From NCBI GenBank assembly GCA_038318895.1, contig JBBQCS010000006.1, positions 1-64,000 on the forward strand: a stretch of DNA of 64,000 bases. Direction: 5' to 3'. The translations under genes and the position numbers were made by a program. The DNA comes from UBA11222 sp030652895 (GTDB lineage: Bacteria; Pseudomonadota; Alphaproteobacteria; UBA11222). Below, one piece after another: positions 33,206 through 42,916 of the stretch (its first letter is position 1; each line of letters starts with the position of its first letter). Below the pieces are notes generated by a model. The model had not been told where the DNA came from. It searched no databases and worked only from the letters and a program-made list of their open reading frames with translations.

Positions 33206-34396
33206 CTACCCCAGATAGCGCTGCAACCTGTCCAGCGCCTCCTGCAGCACGGCGTCCTGTTTGCAGAAACAAAACCTTATCAGTTTTTCGGCCGGCAGTT
33301 CCCCGCTCCCGCCGGGCATGGCCGCCATGCTGAAGGGGCTGAGGGGCATGGCGGCGACGCCTGCCTCCGTGGTGATGCGTTTGCAGAAGGCCACGTCGTC
33401 TTCGCCATCCCGCGCGAAGGCGCTGTAACCGGCGATGACAAAATAGGTTCCCTGGCAGGGCAAAACATCAAATCCGATATGGCGCAATCCATCGCCGAGC
33501 AGGTCGCGGCTGGCCTGCATGTCCGCCGCCAGGCTGTTGAAATAGCCGTCGTCCTTGGCCAGGCCATAGGCCACCGCCTTTTGCAGATTGGGCGCGGTAG
33601 TGAAGGTCAGAAACTGATGCGCCTTGGCGATTATTTCCGCCAGCCGCTCTGGCGCGGTGATATATCCCACCTTCCAGCCGGTCAGTGAAAAGCTCTTGCC
33701 GGCCGATCCGATGCGCACACTGCGCTGCGCCATGCCGGGCAGCGTCATGATCGGAATATGCGGCGCGCCGTCAAAGGTGAGATGCTCATACACCTCGTCG
33801 CACACGACATAGGCGTCATGCGCAATCGCCAGATCCGCAATGAAGTGCAGTTCATCGCGGCTGAACACCTTGCCGATCGGGTTCATGGGAGAATTCAGCA
33901 AAATGATCTTGGTGTTTTGCGTGCAGGCATTGCTCAGCGCCTCGCGCGGCAATTCCCACGCGGGCGGCCGCAGCCGCACCGGCCGCGCCACCGCGCCCGC
34001 CAGCTGCACGATGGGCAGATAGACGTCAAACATCGGCTCGAACAGCACCACCTCGTCGCCCGGATTTAACAGCGCCGACAGCGTGGCGGCCAGGGCCTCG
34101 GTCGCGCCCGATGTCACCAGCACCTGTTTTTGCCAGTCCACCCGCAAACCATAAAACCGGGCATTGTGCGCCGCCACCGCCTGGCGCAGTTCGGGCAGGC
34201 CCTGCGAGGGCGGGTACTGGTTGGGGCCATCCATCAGGGCCTTGGCGGCCACGGCGCGAATATCCTCGGGTCCATCCTCGCCGGGGAACCCCTGCCCCAG
34301 ATTGATGGCCTGATGGGCTACGGCCAGCGCCGACATGGTGGTGAAGATCGTCGTGCCGTATTCGGACAGAACCTTGTTCAGCGGAAGGCCAGGCAC
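33206..34396 (-). CDS. Class I/II pyridoxal-phosphate aminotransferase
   Basis: A 396-residue fold-type I aminotransferase. 'SGATEALAATLSAL', 'LLNSPMNPIGKVFSRDEL', 'YVVCDEVYEHLTFD' and the PLP-binding lysine in 'SAGKSFSLTGWKVGY' are all present. The sequence most resembles the kynurenine / methionine (YbdL-like) aminotransferase subgroup, but the substrate is not proven. The start is GTG at 34396 with an AGAGGA site. It follows lpxA by 38 bases, where lpxI and lpxB usually stand. Confidence 0.9.
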   Translation of the reverse strand: MPGLPLNKVLSEYGTTIFTTMSALAVAHQAINLGQGFPGEDGPEDIRAVAAKALMDGPNQYPPSQGLPELRQAVAAHNARFYGLRVDWQKQVLVTSGATEALAATLSALLNPGDEVVLFEPMFDVYLPIVQLAGAVARPVRLRPPAWELPREALSNACTQNTKIILLNSPMNPIGKVFSRDELHFIADLAIAHDAYVVCDEVYEHLTFDGAPHIPIMTLPGMAQRSVRIGSAGKSFSLTGWKVGYITAPERLAEIIAKAHQFLTFTTAPNLQKAVAYGLAKDDGYFNSLAADMQASRDLLGDGLRHIGFDVLPCQGTYFVIAGYSAFARDGEDDVAFCKRITTEAGVAAMPLSPFSMAAMPGGSGELPAEKLIRFCFCKQDAVLQEALDRLQRYLG

Positions 34397-34434
34397 AGCG
34401 CGTTCCTCTTTCTGATCGCGTTAATGGCCGGCCG

Positions 34435-35232
34435 CTAGGCGGCTGGCGTACAGATACTGCGGGTTGCCGCGCGGATAAAATCCACGATCTCCATCACCTC
34501 CGCATGATCCTTGAACTGCGCGGCGACGTCTTCCAATCTTTCCTGCAGGGTGCCCTCGGCTGCAAACAGCATGCGATAGGCATTACGCAGCCCATGGATT
34601 TGATCGCGCGAAAACCCGCGCCGTTTAAGCCCGACAATATTCAGCCCGCCCAAATGCGCACGATTGCCCACCACCGAACCATAGGGGATTACGTCGTCCA
34701 CGACGCCGGACATGCCGCCAATCATGGCGTGCCGCCCCACGCGGGCGAATTGCTGCACCGCCGACAGCCCCCCCAGAATGGCGTAATCGCCCAGCGTCAC
34801 ATGCCCCGCCAGGGTCGCGTGATTTGCCAAAATCACGTGGTTGCCGACCTGGCAATCATGCGCCACATGTGCACCGGCCATGAACAGGCCATTGTCGCCC
34901 ACCCGCGTCACCATGCCGCCGCCCGCGGTGCCGGGGTTCATGGTCACATGTTCGCGAATCACATTATTGGCGCCGACGATCAGTTCGCTCGTCTCGCCCG
35001 CATATTTCTGATCCTGCGGCGGATGACCGATCGATGCAAAAGGAAACACGGTGCACCCTGCACCGAGTGTCGTTCTACCCGCAATAGTGACATGGGAATG
35101 CAGCGTCACCGCATCGCCCAGCACAACATTTTCGCCCACCACGCAATATGGGCCAATCGCTACGCCGCGGCCCAGTTGCGCGCCTTTATGCACGACCGCA
35201 GAGGGGTGTATCTCGGTTGTTGCCACGTTCAT
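34435..35232 (-). CDS. lpxA: UDP-N-acetylglucosamine acyltransferase
   Basis: A 265-residue left-handed beta-helix enzyme, first step of lipid A synthesis. The hexapeptide repeats run from residue 8 to about 190, with 'HVAHDCQVGNHVILANHATL' including the catalytic histidine, and 'LNIVGLKRRGFS' leading to the C-terminal helical domain. It adds 3-hydroxyacyl to UDP-GlcNAc. The ATG overlaps the fabZ stop by four bases. Confidence 0.97.
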   Translation of the reverse strand: MNVATTEIHPSAVVHKGAQLGRGVAIGPYCVVGENVVLGDAVTLHSHVTIAGRTTLGAGCTVFPFASIGHPPQDQKYAGETSELIVGANNVIREHVTMNPGTAGGGMVTRVGDNGLFMAGAHVAHDCQVGNHVILANHATLAGHVTLGDYAILGGLSAVQQFARVGRHAMIGGMSGVVDDVIPYGSVVGNRAHLGGLNIVGLKRRGFSRDQIHGLRNAYRMLFAAEGTLQERLEDVAAQFKDHAEVMEIVDFIRAATRSICTPAA

Positions 35233-35705
35233 TTATCCACGATCATCGCGCTGTAATCCGCTTCGGCCATGAGTTGACCGTTTACCCTGGCCTCGCCATG
35301 AAACTTCGATACCGCGCCGCGCCCATGAATCAGGCTGACATGCAGCAGCAGCGTATCACCTGGCACCACTGGTTTGCGAAAGCGGCATTTGTCGATGGTC
35401 ATGAAATAAACCAGCTTGCTGTCGGCCACATCGCCCGCGCTGTGCATAATCAGCGCGCCGGAGGTTTGCGCCATGGCTTCAACGATCAGCACACCGGGCA
35501 TAACCGGATGCGATGGAAAATGGCCCTGAAAAAAAGGCTCGTTCATGGTCACATTCTTGACGCCGGTCGCCGATATTCCGGGAACAATATCGCGCAGCCC
35601 ATCAATCATCAGCATCGGATAACGGTGTGGCAACAACTGCATCACCCGGGTTACATCCAGCGCGTCTGCAATCGGAGTTGACGATGGTATTTTTTCCTCA
35701 CTCAT
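35229..35705 (-). CDS. fabZ: 3-hydroxyacyl-ACP dehydratase
   Basis: A 158-residue hotdog-fold enzyme, with the active-site 'GHFPSHPVMPGVLIVEAMAQ' (catalytic His and Glu) and 'LLPHRYPMLMID'. It dehydrates 3-hydroxyacyl-ACP in fatty-acid synthesis, and competes with LpxA and LpxD for the substrate. The ATG at 35705 overlaps the lpxD end (ATGAGTGA), and its stop overlaps lpxA. Longer frames upstream lie inside lpxD and are not used. Confidence 0.97.
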   Translation of the reverse strand: MSEEKIPSSTPIADALDVTRVMQLLPHRYPMLMIDGLRDIVPGISATGVKNVTMNEPFFQGHFPSHPVMPGVLIVEAMAQTSGALIMHSAGDVADSKLVYFMTIDKCRFRKPVVPGDTLLLHVSLIHGRGAVSKFHGEARVNGQLMAEADYSAMIVDK

Positions 35706-36729
35706 CTGGTTGTCCTTTTGGTTTGGCCATTTTCGCCAGACTTGCCACTTCCCGAAAATACTGTTTGGCTGGCATGGCGGGAGAACCGACAACCCGTTCG
35801 CGCGCTGCAACATCACGCATGACCCCCGCCTGCGCCGCAATCATTGCCCCGTCGCCAATTTTCAGATGACCGGTAATACCAGCCTGGCCGCCGATCATCA
35901 CATAATCCCCAATTTCCGTGCTGCCGGAAATGCCTGTTTGCGCGGCGATAATACAACGACGGCCAATACGGACATTGTGTGCAACCTGCACCAGATTATC
36001 TATCCAGGTGCCTTCGCCAATCACTGTGTCCGAGCCCGTGCCACGATCGATCGTCGTATTGGCGCCAATATCGCAATTGTCCTGGATAATCACCCGGCCA
36101 AGCTGTGGCACCTTGACAAACCCGCCCGGGTCAGGCGCAAAGCCAAAACCGTCCTGCCCAACGCGTACCCCCGGGTGTAAAGTTACATTGTCGCCGATCA
36201 AAGCACAGCAAATCGACGTCATTGGACCAACCCATGCGCCTGCGCCGATCATTACATGATCACCGATAACGGCATTGGCGCCGATAAAGCTGCCGGATCC
36301 AATTTCAGCCGCCGCGCCAATAACAGCGCCGGGCGATACGTATACATCGTCGCCCAGCCTGGCGGTCGGATCAACGCAGGCCCCCGCACAGATAGCCCCC
36401 GGGTGCCGCGGCCGTGGATAAAATTTTTGCGCCACGAGCGCATACGCCTTGTAGGGGGATCCGCAAATGATCAAAGCCATTCCAGGGGGGGCATGTTTGG
36501 CCATACCGGGAGCGACGATACACGCCCCCGCGCCCGATTTTTCGAACTCAGCAATATATTTTCGATTGTCGAGAAAGCTTACCTGATCCGGCCCCGCGAG
36601 TGACAAGGGCGCAACGTCGCGTAACACCATCGCGACGTCCGCGCCCTCCGACAGTTCACCCTGCGCAGTCGCCGCCAGTTCCGACAGGGTGAAAGGACCA
36701 TGATTGTTGAAGAATTGCGGATCCGCCAT
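35698..36729 (-). CDS. lpxD: UDP-3-O-acylglucosamine N-acyltransferase
   Basis: A 343-residue protein: N-terminal uridine-binding domain ('GPDQVSFLDNRKYIAEFEKS') and a beta-helix of hexapeptide repeats with 'DNLVQVAHNVRIGRRCIIAA' holding the catalytic histidine. It adds the N-linked hydroxyacyl chain in lipid A assembly. The ATG at 36729 gives the usual N-terminus; the 19 codons before it look non-coding. It follows skp by 67 bases. Confidence 0.96.
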   Translation of the reverse strand: MADPQFFNNHGPFTLSELAATAQGELSEGADVAMVLRDVAPLSLAGPDQVSFLDNRKYIAEFEKSGAGACIVAPGMAKHAPPGMALIICGSPYKAYALVAQKFYPRPRHPGAICAGACVDPTARLGDDVYVSPGAVIGAAAEIGSGSFIGANAVIGDHVMIGAGAWVGPMTSICCALIGDNVTLHPGVRVGQDGFGFAPDPGGFVKVPQLGRVIIQDNCDIGANTTIDRGTGSDTVIGEGTWIDNLVQVAHNVRIGRRCIIAAQTGISGSTEIGDYVMIGGQAGITGHLKIGDGAMIAAQAGVMRDVAARERVVGSPAMPAKQYFREVASLAKMAKPKGQPDE

Positions 36730-36796
36730 TCGCGCTCTGTATCCCACTCCTCCCCGGGATGGCCCAGCGCCACCCCGTTCGCGCAATAAACCAGCG

Positions 36797-37354
36797 CTAC
36801 TTCTTGGAGGTTTCCACCTTAACCGAAGGCACTTTTTTATTCAGCCGCTCAATTACTGACGCGGTAACGTCAAGGCTCTCAGATGACGTCAGCACCATTC
36901 GACGATCAACCATCAGATTCGCGCCGCGTTCCGTCATCAGTTCCTTCAAAATCGGCTCCAGCGCCTTTAGTAGTTTAGTCTGGGCGGCGCGCACCGCATC
37001 TTGCATATTCTGTTGCGCCTCCTGCAACTTGCGCTGTTCGTCTCCGACCTTGGTTTCAAACTCCCGCCGCTTGATATCAAACTGTTCCGGCGCCAGAAGG
37101 GTCTGCTGCTGCTTAAGACCAACCTCCTCGGCTTTGAGTTTTTCTTCCGCACTTTTTGCCTGCGCCTGCAGCTTTTTCTCGAAATCGCGAATTTGCGTTT
37201 GCATCGACTTTGCGGCCGAAGACTGCTCCTGAATTCGTACCGTATCTACGACAAGAATGTTCGCCGCTGCGGTCTGCGCCACGGCAACCGGCGCCGCCAA
37301 CGCAAAAGACAATGCAATCAAAGCACCTGTGGTCCTCGTTAAGAAAGAAAACAT
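36797..37354 (-). CDS. skp: Periplasmic chaperone Skp/OmpH
   Basis: A 185-residue OmpH-family protein. Signal peptide ('LIALSFALAAPVAVAQ'), then 'NILVVDTVRIQEQSSAAKSM' and a long charged helical hairpin (about residues 50-140) that forms the tentacles of the trimer. It carries unfolded outer-membrane proteins to BamA, whose gene is just upstream in the operon. ATG at 37354 has an AAGGA site; another ATG nine bases earlier is too close to that site. Confidence 0.93.
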   Translation of the reverse strand: MFSFLTRTTGALIALSFALAAPVAVAQTAAANILVVDTVRIQEQSSAAKSMQTQIRDFEKKLQAQAKSAEEKLKAEEVGLKQQQTLLAPEQFDIKRREFETKVGDEQRKLQEAQQNMQDAVRAAQTKLLKALEPILKELMTERGANLMVDRRMVLTSSESLDVTASVIERLNKKVPSVKVETSKK

Positions 37355-37387
37355 TTCGTCCATCCTTTGGGGGGGTAAAACTTAAAA

Positions 37388-39700
37388 CTAGAACCGTGTA
37401 CCAACGTCAAACCTGAAACTTTCCGTCTGATCGAAATCTTCTTTCACAATCGGCTTGGCCAGATCCAATCGAATAGGTCCAAAAGGCGAATCCCAGGCTA
37501 CGCCGACACCAACGGTCACACGCGGACTGTTACTGTTCAGAACGCCAAATCCCTTGTCAACCGGCGTCGCGACCGCGCCCGCATCGGTAAACAGATTGCC
37601 GAGAATGCCAAACTCTTCGGGCAGGCCCAGCGGAAAGGTCACTTGCGCCGTGCCAATATAATAGAGCCGCCCACCAAGCGCATCATCGGTGAATTGATCC
37701 CTGGGACCGAGACCGGCCGTCTCAAAGCCCCGGAAGCTGCGCCCGCCCTTAAAGAAACGGTCATTGAGCCGGACCAGTTGGTTCAGGCCGTCGATATAGC
37801 CTGACCGGATGGCCAGGTTGCCAACGACCTCTTCTCCCAGTGGATAGAAATACTGGGCTTCGCCTTCCGTACGCACATATGTCACGTCACCACCAACACC
37901 TGCAAAATCCTGCAGGAAGGTAAAGGTGAACCCGCGATGCGGATCTAGCTGATCATCTACATCCTGGTAGGTGTAACGATAACCGATCAATGATGTCACA
38001 TCGCTGCCCAGCGCAGCCAGAATAAATGGCGAGGCATTACTCGGCGCGCCACCGATCTTGTCCTGCCTCAAGCTGTAGCGTAGTCGCGCCCCGGCATATT
38101 CCGATAGAGGCGCACCAATGGACAAGGTAAAGCCGGTTTGCTCGGTGTCGAACGAGGCAAAATCCGTAAAGTCATTGCGGACCCGGAAAAGATCGAAGCC
38201 GGCGGCCAACTGCCTGTTCAGGAAATAGGGTTCCGAGAAACTAAGCTCCAATTGCTGTGTGAGCGAACTTGCCTGTGCCGATGCGCGCAGAAACTGCCCT
38301 TTACCGAGTAAGTTACGCTCCGCAATGCTGACATCGGCGATAACGCTTTCGGTCGACGAAAAGCCAACGCCGAAACTTAATTGCCCGGTGGACTTTTCCT
38401 TTACCTCAACATTGATAATCGTCCGGTCAGGAGTTTCTCCCGGCGTCTGCGTGATTTCCACATCGGCGAAGAAATTCAGGCCGCGGATACGCGATCGTGA
38501 GCGGTTAAGTTTGGCGGTATTGAAGGCGTCCCCCTCCACAATCCGAAACTCACGGCGAATAACCCGGTCAAGGGTGCGCACATTGCCTTCAATATTTATC
38601 TTCTCGACATAGACACGCGGACCTTCATTAATCTGATAAATAATATCGATCTTACGTTCATCTTTTTGCCTGTTGATCTTCGGTCGGATGTCGACGAAGG
38701 CATACCCGTATTCGCCGGCGGCATAGGTCAGGTCCTCCACCGTGTCGTCAATCATCTTGGCGTTATACATCTCTCCCGAACGGGACTTGATCTTGTCACG
38801 CAGCAGTTCGGGATCAATTTTTTCAAGCTCGGTCTTTATGTCGACAGTGCCGAATTCGTATTGCGGTCCTTCATCGACCACAAAGGTGATGAAAAACTCT
38901 TCCCGGTCGCGGGTCAGTTCGGCGACAGCTGAAACAACGCGAAAGTCGGCGTAACCGCGGCTAAGATAGAAGCGGCGCAATTGCTCGCGGTCAAACACCA
39001 GGCGGTCCGGATCATAATTGTCGCGTGATGCGAGAATATTCCACCAGCGCGATACTTGCGTGGATACTTCGCTGCGTAGCCGGCTATCGGAAAAACGCCG
39101 ATTACCGATAAAATAGATTTGGCGGATACCGGTTACCGACCCTTCCTTGATCTCAAACACGAGATCGACCCGGTTTTGAGGAAGCTGAATGACTTTCGGC
39201 TCGACCGTCGCCGCAAAACGGCCGGAGCGGCGATAAACCTCTATGATGCGCTTCAAATCATCCTGAACCCGGGCGCGGGTATAAACGATACGCGGCTTCA
39301 GGCGCACTTCACCATCCAGCGCCTCATCCTTGATCGCTGAATTACCTTCGAACGAAACCTGGTTGATGATCGGATTTTCCACCACATTGACGACGAGCCT
39401 GTCACCTTCACGCCGAATAGTGACGTCGGCAAAAAGTCCCGTCGAAAACAAGGTCTTTAATGATTGGTCGGTCTTTGCGGCGTCGAGTTCGCTACCGGGT
39501 TTCAACACCATATAAGAACGAACCGTATCGGCTTCTATACGCTGATTGCCCGTAACCTCTATCGCACTGATGGTCTGCGCATCTGCTGTTCCCATAGCGG
39601 AGAAACCCCCTGCAATGGCAAGCAACAAGATAGCGGCCCAGCGGCGCCAAACAGATGATGGCTGATCGGGCCCATATTCTGTAAATCGTAAAAGCATCAT
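37388..39700 (-). CDS. bamA: Outer-membrane protein assembly factor BamA
   Basis: A 770-residue Omp85 protein: signal peptide (ending 'ADAQ' near residue 42), five POTRA domains (about 43-420, beginning 'ISAIEVTGNQRIEADTVRSY'), and a C-terminal 16-strand barrel with the conserved 'GGRSFRGFE' (R of the VRGF/Y-type motif) and a terminal phenylalanine ('FDVGTRF'), the usual outer-membrane signal. It inserts beta-barrel proteins in the outer membrane. The gap to rseP is 15 bases. Confidence 0.97.
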   Translation of the reverse strand: MMLLRFTEYGPDQPSSVWRRWAAILLLAIAGGFSAMGTADAQTISAIEVTGNQRIEADTVRSYMVLKPGSELDAAKTDQSLKTLFSTGLFADVTIRREGDRLVVNVVENPIINQVSFEGNSAIKDEALDGEVRLKPRIVYTRARVQDDLKRIIEVYRRSGRFAATVEPKVIQLPQNRVDLVFEIKEGSVTGIRQIYFIGNRRFSDSRLRSEVSTQVSRWWNILASRDNYDPDRLVFDREQLRRFYLSRGYADFRVVSAVAELTRDREEFFITFVVDEGPQYEFGTVDIKTELEKIDPELLRDKIKSRSGEMYNAKMIDDTVEDLTYAAGEYGYAFVDIRPKINRQKDERKIDIIYQINEGPRVYVEKINIEGNVRTLDRVIRREFRIVEGDAFNTAKLNRSRSRIRGLNFFADVEITQTPGETPDRTIINVEVKEKSTGQLSFGVGFSSTESVIADVSIAERNLLGKGQFLRASAQASSLTQQLELSFSEPYFLNRQLAAGFDLFRVRNDFTDFASFDTEQTGFTLSIGAPLSEYAGARLRYSLRQDKIGGAPSNASPFILAALGSDVTSLIGYRYTYQDVDDQLDPHRGFTFTFLQDFAGVGGDVTYVRTEGEAQYFYPLGEEVVGNLAIRSGYIDGLNQLVRLNDRFFKGGRSFRGFETAGLGPRDQFTDDALGGRLYYIGTAQVTFPLGLPEEFGILGNLFTDAGAVATPVDKGFGVLNSNSPRVTVGVGVAWDSPFGPIRLDLAKPIVKEDFDQTESFRFDVGTRF

Positions 39701-39715
39701 TTGCCGGAAAATTAC

Positions 39716-40861
39716 TCAGGAAAAAAGGCCTGCCAGAAAATCCACAACACGCAGATTGACCAGATCATTCCATGTTACAAACAGAATTAGAGTGGTAATA
39801 GCCGCGAAGCCGATTCGATAGCTGAAATCGAGCACCCGCGGATTTACCGGTCGCCGCCAGACGGCTTCTATTGCATAGAACACCAGATGCCCGCCGTCCA
39901 GCATCGGCACCGGGAACAGGTTCAATAGCCCAATACTAATGGATAGAACAGCCATCAAATGTATCAGCGCAGGAATACTGACTTGCGCCACCTGCCCGGA
40001 CATTTGCGCAATCCTTAACGGCCCGCCAAGCTGTTCCGTGCTTTCCTTGCCCATTATCATGCGGCCAAGATAGACAAATGTCTGATCGATAATGAAATAC
40101 GTTTCCTGCACGCCAAGTGCGAGAGCCCGCACAGGCCCGGCATACTCCACAATCTGATCTTCAGGATTGTTCGCCCTGACCAGGCCGATAAGGCCCCTGC
40201 GCTGCACATTGCCGAACGCGTCGGTAAATTCATCCACACGCGGGACTACCATCAGATTTAGCTGCTGATCCTCGCGCTCAACCAGAACATCCAGAGTGTC
40301 GCCCGCGCTAAGCATGACCCGGCGCTGTAAGTCCGAGAAGCTCTCGATATATTCGCCGTCAATGGCCAGAACCACGTCGCCTGGCTGAAAACCGGCCTGT
40401 TCAGCCGCACTACCGGGCTGCACCTGATCCACCCTGGCGAGAATGGTCGTACGGCCCATTGTCATGAACAAGGTTGCGAATATAAGAATACCGAGAATAA
40501 AATTGGCTATCGGGCCCGCCGCGACGACCGCCATCCGGCTACCTACGGGTTTGTGATGAAAACTGACCCGTTTATCAGCCGCACTCATTTGCTGTAACTG
40601 TTCTCTGTCAGCGGTGCTGGCGGCGGACTCATCTCCCCAAAATTTAACGTATCCGCCAAGTGGCAGCCAGCCAACCTTCCACCTGGTGCCACGGGAATCA
40701 TTCCAGCCAAACAACTCCCGGCCAAAACCGATGGCGAAGGTTTCCACCCGCACCCCGCAATATCGGGCAACCAGAAAATGGCCAAGCTCGTGAAAGAAAA
40801 CGACCACCGTCAGGACCAACAAAAATGCGCCGATATAGATCAGAATATCACCGGAAATCAC
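39716..40861 (-). CDS. rseP: Site-2 intramembrane metalloprotease RseP
   Basis: A 381-residue membrane protease with the zinc motif 'FFHELGHFLVARY' in the first segment, one clear PDZ domain (about residues 130-230), and the C-terminal 'PMLDGGHLVFYAIEAV' with the third zinc ligand. It cuts transmembrane anti-sigma factors or signal-peptide remnants. It stands between dxr and bamA as in most Alphaproteobacteria. Confidence 0.96.
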   Translation of the reverse strand: MISGDILIYIGAFLLVLTVVVFFHELGHFLVARYCGVRVETFAIGFGRELFGWNDSRGTRWKVGWLPLGGYVKFWGDESAASTADREQLQQMSAADKRVSFHHKPVGSRMAVVAAGPIANFILGILIFATLFMTMGRTTILARVDQVQPGSAAEQAGFQPGDVVLAIDGEYIESFSDLQRRVMLSAGDTLDVLVEREDQQLNLMVVPRVDEFTDAFGNVQRRGLIGLVRANNPEDQIVEYAGPVRALALGVQETYFIIDQTFVYLGRMIMGKESTEQLGGPLRIAQMSGQVAQVSIPALIHLMAVLSISIGLLNLFPVPMLDGGHLVFYAIEAVWRRPVNPRVLDFSYRIGFAAITTLILFVTWNDLVNLRVVDFLAGLFS

Positions 40862-40879
40862 CGTTCTCTCCTTATCACG

Positions 40880-42082
40880 CTAACGCTGCTCAATTAGCTC
40901 ACTTGCATACGCCCGCCCTGCCGCATCCGCGCCCAGAATGTCTTCCAGGCTATGCAGACGCGACCATTGCCCCAGCGCCCCATTGTCCCCTGCTTCCAGA
41001 GTTTGCTCAACTATCCGGGCGATATCCAGAAACCCGATCTTACCACCTAAAAACGCAGCAACCGCTATTTCGTTTGCAGCGCTGAGAACTGTTGGCGCGC
41101 CGCCCCCCAACGCCAAAGCCTGCTTCGCCAACGCTAGTGCAGGAAAACGGCTAAAATCAGGCGCTTCAAAAGTTAATTGAGCTATTTGCACCAGATCCAG
41201 GCGCGGCACAGGCGCATGAATGCGATCCGGCCAGCCCAGCGCATACGCTATCGGAGTGCGCATGTCCGGCGACGCCATTTGCGCCAACACCGATCCATCC
41301 ACGTAGGAAACCATACTGTGAATCACCGATTGCGGATGAATGACGACCTCTATCTGATCTTTGTCGACTGGAAAAAGATGATATGCTTCAATCATCTCCA
41401 GTCCTTTATTCATGTAGGTTGCGCAGTCGACAGAAATTTTTGCGCCCATCTGCCAGTTGGGATGCGCTATGGCCTGAGCCGGGGTCGCCGCTTGCATATG
41501 GGCCATCGTCGCCGTGCGAAACGGGCCGCCCGACGCGGTCAGGGTGATTTTCTCAATCCCTTCCGGGCGCTTGCTATCAAACACCTGAAATATTGCGTTA
41601 TGTTCAGAATCGACAGGCAGCAAGGTCGTACCCCGGCGCCGCACCAACTCCATCATATGGTCGCCCGCGCAGACCAGACACTCTTTGTTGGCGATGGCAA
41701 CCGTCGTGCCTTGCGCAACTGCCGCCAGTGTCGGGGCAAGTCCCGCAGCGCCGACAATTGCAGCCATAATCCAGTCTGCAGGACGTGTGGCGGCGTCTGT
41801 GATGGCCTGTTGGCCTGCCGCGACCTCAATTCCTGTTCCCAACAGCCCATCGCGCAGCGCCTGATATTTACCGGCATCGCCAATAACTGCAAGGCGCGGC
41901 TTAACCCTCAGAGCCGCCCTGATCAGTTCCTCTACATTGCTGTTGGCGGTGAGCGCCTCAACCATATAGCGCCCGGGCGCGCGGGCGATCAAATCAACAG
42001 TGTTAAGCCCAACCGAACCCGTAGCGCCCAAAATCGTTACTCTTTTGGGCGAGGGAACGGGGTATGGGGCCGTTTGGCTCAT
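40880..42082 (-). CDS. dxr: 1-deoxy-D-xylulose 5-phosphate reductoisomerase
   Basis: A 400-residue DXR, second step of the MEP isoprenoid pathway. NADPH loop 'ILGATGSVGLNTVDLI', 'ANKECLVCAGDHMM', metal-binding 'VDSEHNAIFQVF', 'LTASGGPF', 'HPNWQMGAKISVDCATYMNKG' and 'VVIHPQSVIHSMVSYVDGS' are all visible. Normal length. The ATG overlaps the cdsA stop by four bases. dxs lies in the same window at 56621. Confidence 0.97.
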   Translation of the reverse strand: MSQTAPYPVPSPKRVTILGATGSVGLNTVDLIARAPGRYMVEALTANSNVEELIRAALRVKPRLAVIGDAGKYQALRDGLLGTGIEVAAGQQAITDAATRPADWIMAAIVGAAGLAPTLAAVAQGTTVAIANKECLVCAGDHMMELVRRRGTTLLPVDSEHNAIFQVFDSKRPEGIEKITLTASGGPFRTATMAHMQAATPAQAIAHPNWQMGAKISVDCATYMNKGLEMIEAYHLFPVDKDQIEVVIHPQSVIHSMVSYVDGSVLAQMASPDMRTPIAYALGWPDRIHAPVPRLDLVQIAQLTFEAPDFSRFPALALAKQALALGGGAPTVLSAANEIAVAAFLGGKIGFLDIARIVEQTLEAGDNGALGQWSRLHSLEDILGADAAGRAYASELIEQR

Positions 42083-42909
42083 ATTGAACCCAATCCTATA
42101 ACAATGGGAACCATTGCGGGCGCCGCAAAAAGCAACCCATCAAGACGATCCAGAATACCACCATGGCCTGGGATTAAATTGCTCATATCCTTGACGCCAA
42201 AATGCCGTTTTACATATGATTCGGCTATGTCCCCTGCCTGCGACCAGGCGCCCAGGAGCGCACTCACCACCGCCAGCAGCAGGACCGGCCGAAAACCACT
42301 CACACTTGCCACTGCGCCGCCGACTATGGCAGCGCTAGTCATCCCGCCTATCAGGCCCGCCCAGGTCTTGTTCGGACTCACGCGCGGCGCCAGCTTTGGC
42401 CCGCCAATCGCGCGCCCGGCAAAATACGCGCCAATATCCATCGCCCAAATAACCAATAGCAGCCAAAGGATTAAAGTAAGACCAACATTCTCTTGCTCAC
42501 GCAACCAGACCAAGCTCGCCGGGCCAAGTGAAATATAGGGAACCCCCAACAGGCGCCAACGCAGTTGCTCGCCGCGAACCCAGCCCATAAATCCTATCAG
42601 GCTCATCCCCGCAAGGATAGTCACGCAAACAAGACTAATTTGCAAAACGCCGCTTGTTTCGCCGGACCGAACCATCAACTGCGCCGCGGTGAGGCCCGAA
42701 ACAGCCAGAATACACCCTTCAATATACCAGTTCGGCGCGCAGGTCAGCCGGGCCCACTCACAAGCCATCAAGATAATCGCTACTGCTATCATCAACAGGA
42801 ATGGCAGATCACCGAGCCACACCGCCCCAAGAACGATAGGGGCCAAAACCAGCGCCGACAGAGCGCGTATTTTGAGATCGCTGGGAAAACCTGGCCGTTT
42901 GACTTCCAC
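42079..42909 (-). CDS. cdsA: Phosphatidate cytidylyltransferase
   Basis: A 276-residue (from GTG at 42909) inner-membrane enzyme with about eight membrane segments and the C-terminal CdsA signature ('KDMSNLIPGHGGILDRLDGL'). It makes CDP-diacylglycerol for phospholipids. The start is uncertain: the frame is open to a TTG at 42969, inside uppS, with neither start having a strong ribosome-binding site; the GTG, eight bases after the uppS stop, fits the family length. Confidence 0.92.
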   Translation of the reverse strand: MEVKRPGFPSDLKIRALSALVLAPIVLGAVWLGDLPFLLMIAVAIILMACEWARLTCAPNWYIEGCILAVSGLTAAQLMVRSGETSGVLQISLVCVTILAGMSLIGFMGWVRGEQLRWRLLGVPYISLGPASLVWLREQENVGLTLILWLLLVIWAMDIGAYFAGRAIGGPKLAPRVSPNKTWAGLIGGMTSAAIVGGAVASVSGFRPVLLLAVVSALLGAWSQAGDIAESYVKRHFGVKDMSNLIPGHGGILDRLDGLLFAAPAMVPIVIGLGSI

Positions 42910-42916
42910 CGTACTA

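Noticed and set aside
41177..42538. 453-codon plus-strand frame opposite dxr and cdsA
   Set aside because: It is the reverse complement of two certain genes, has a low-complexity His/Arg-rich translation, and no family match.
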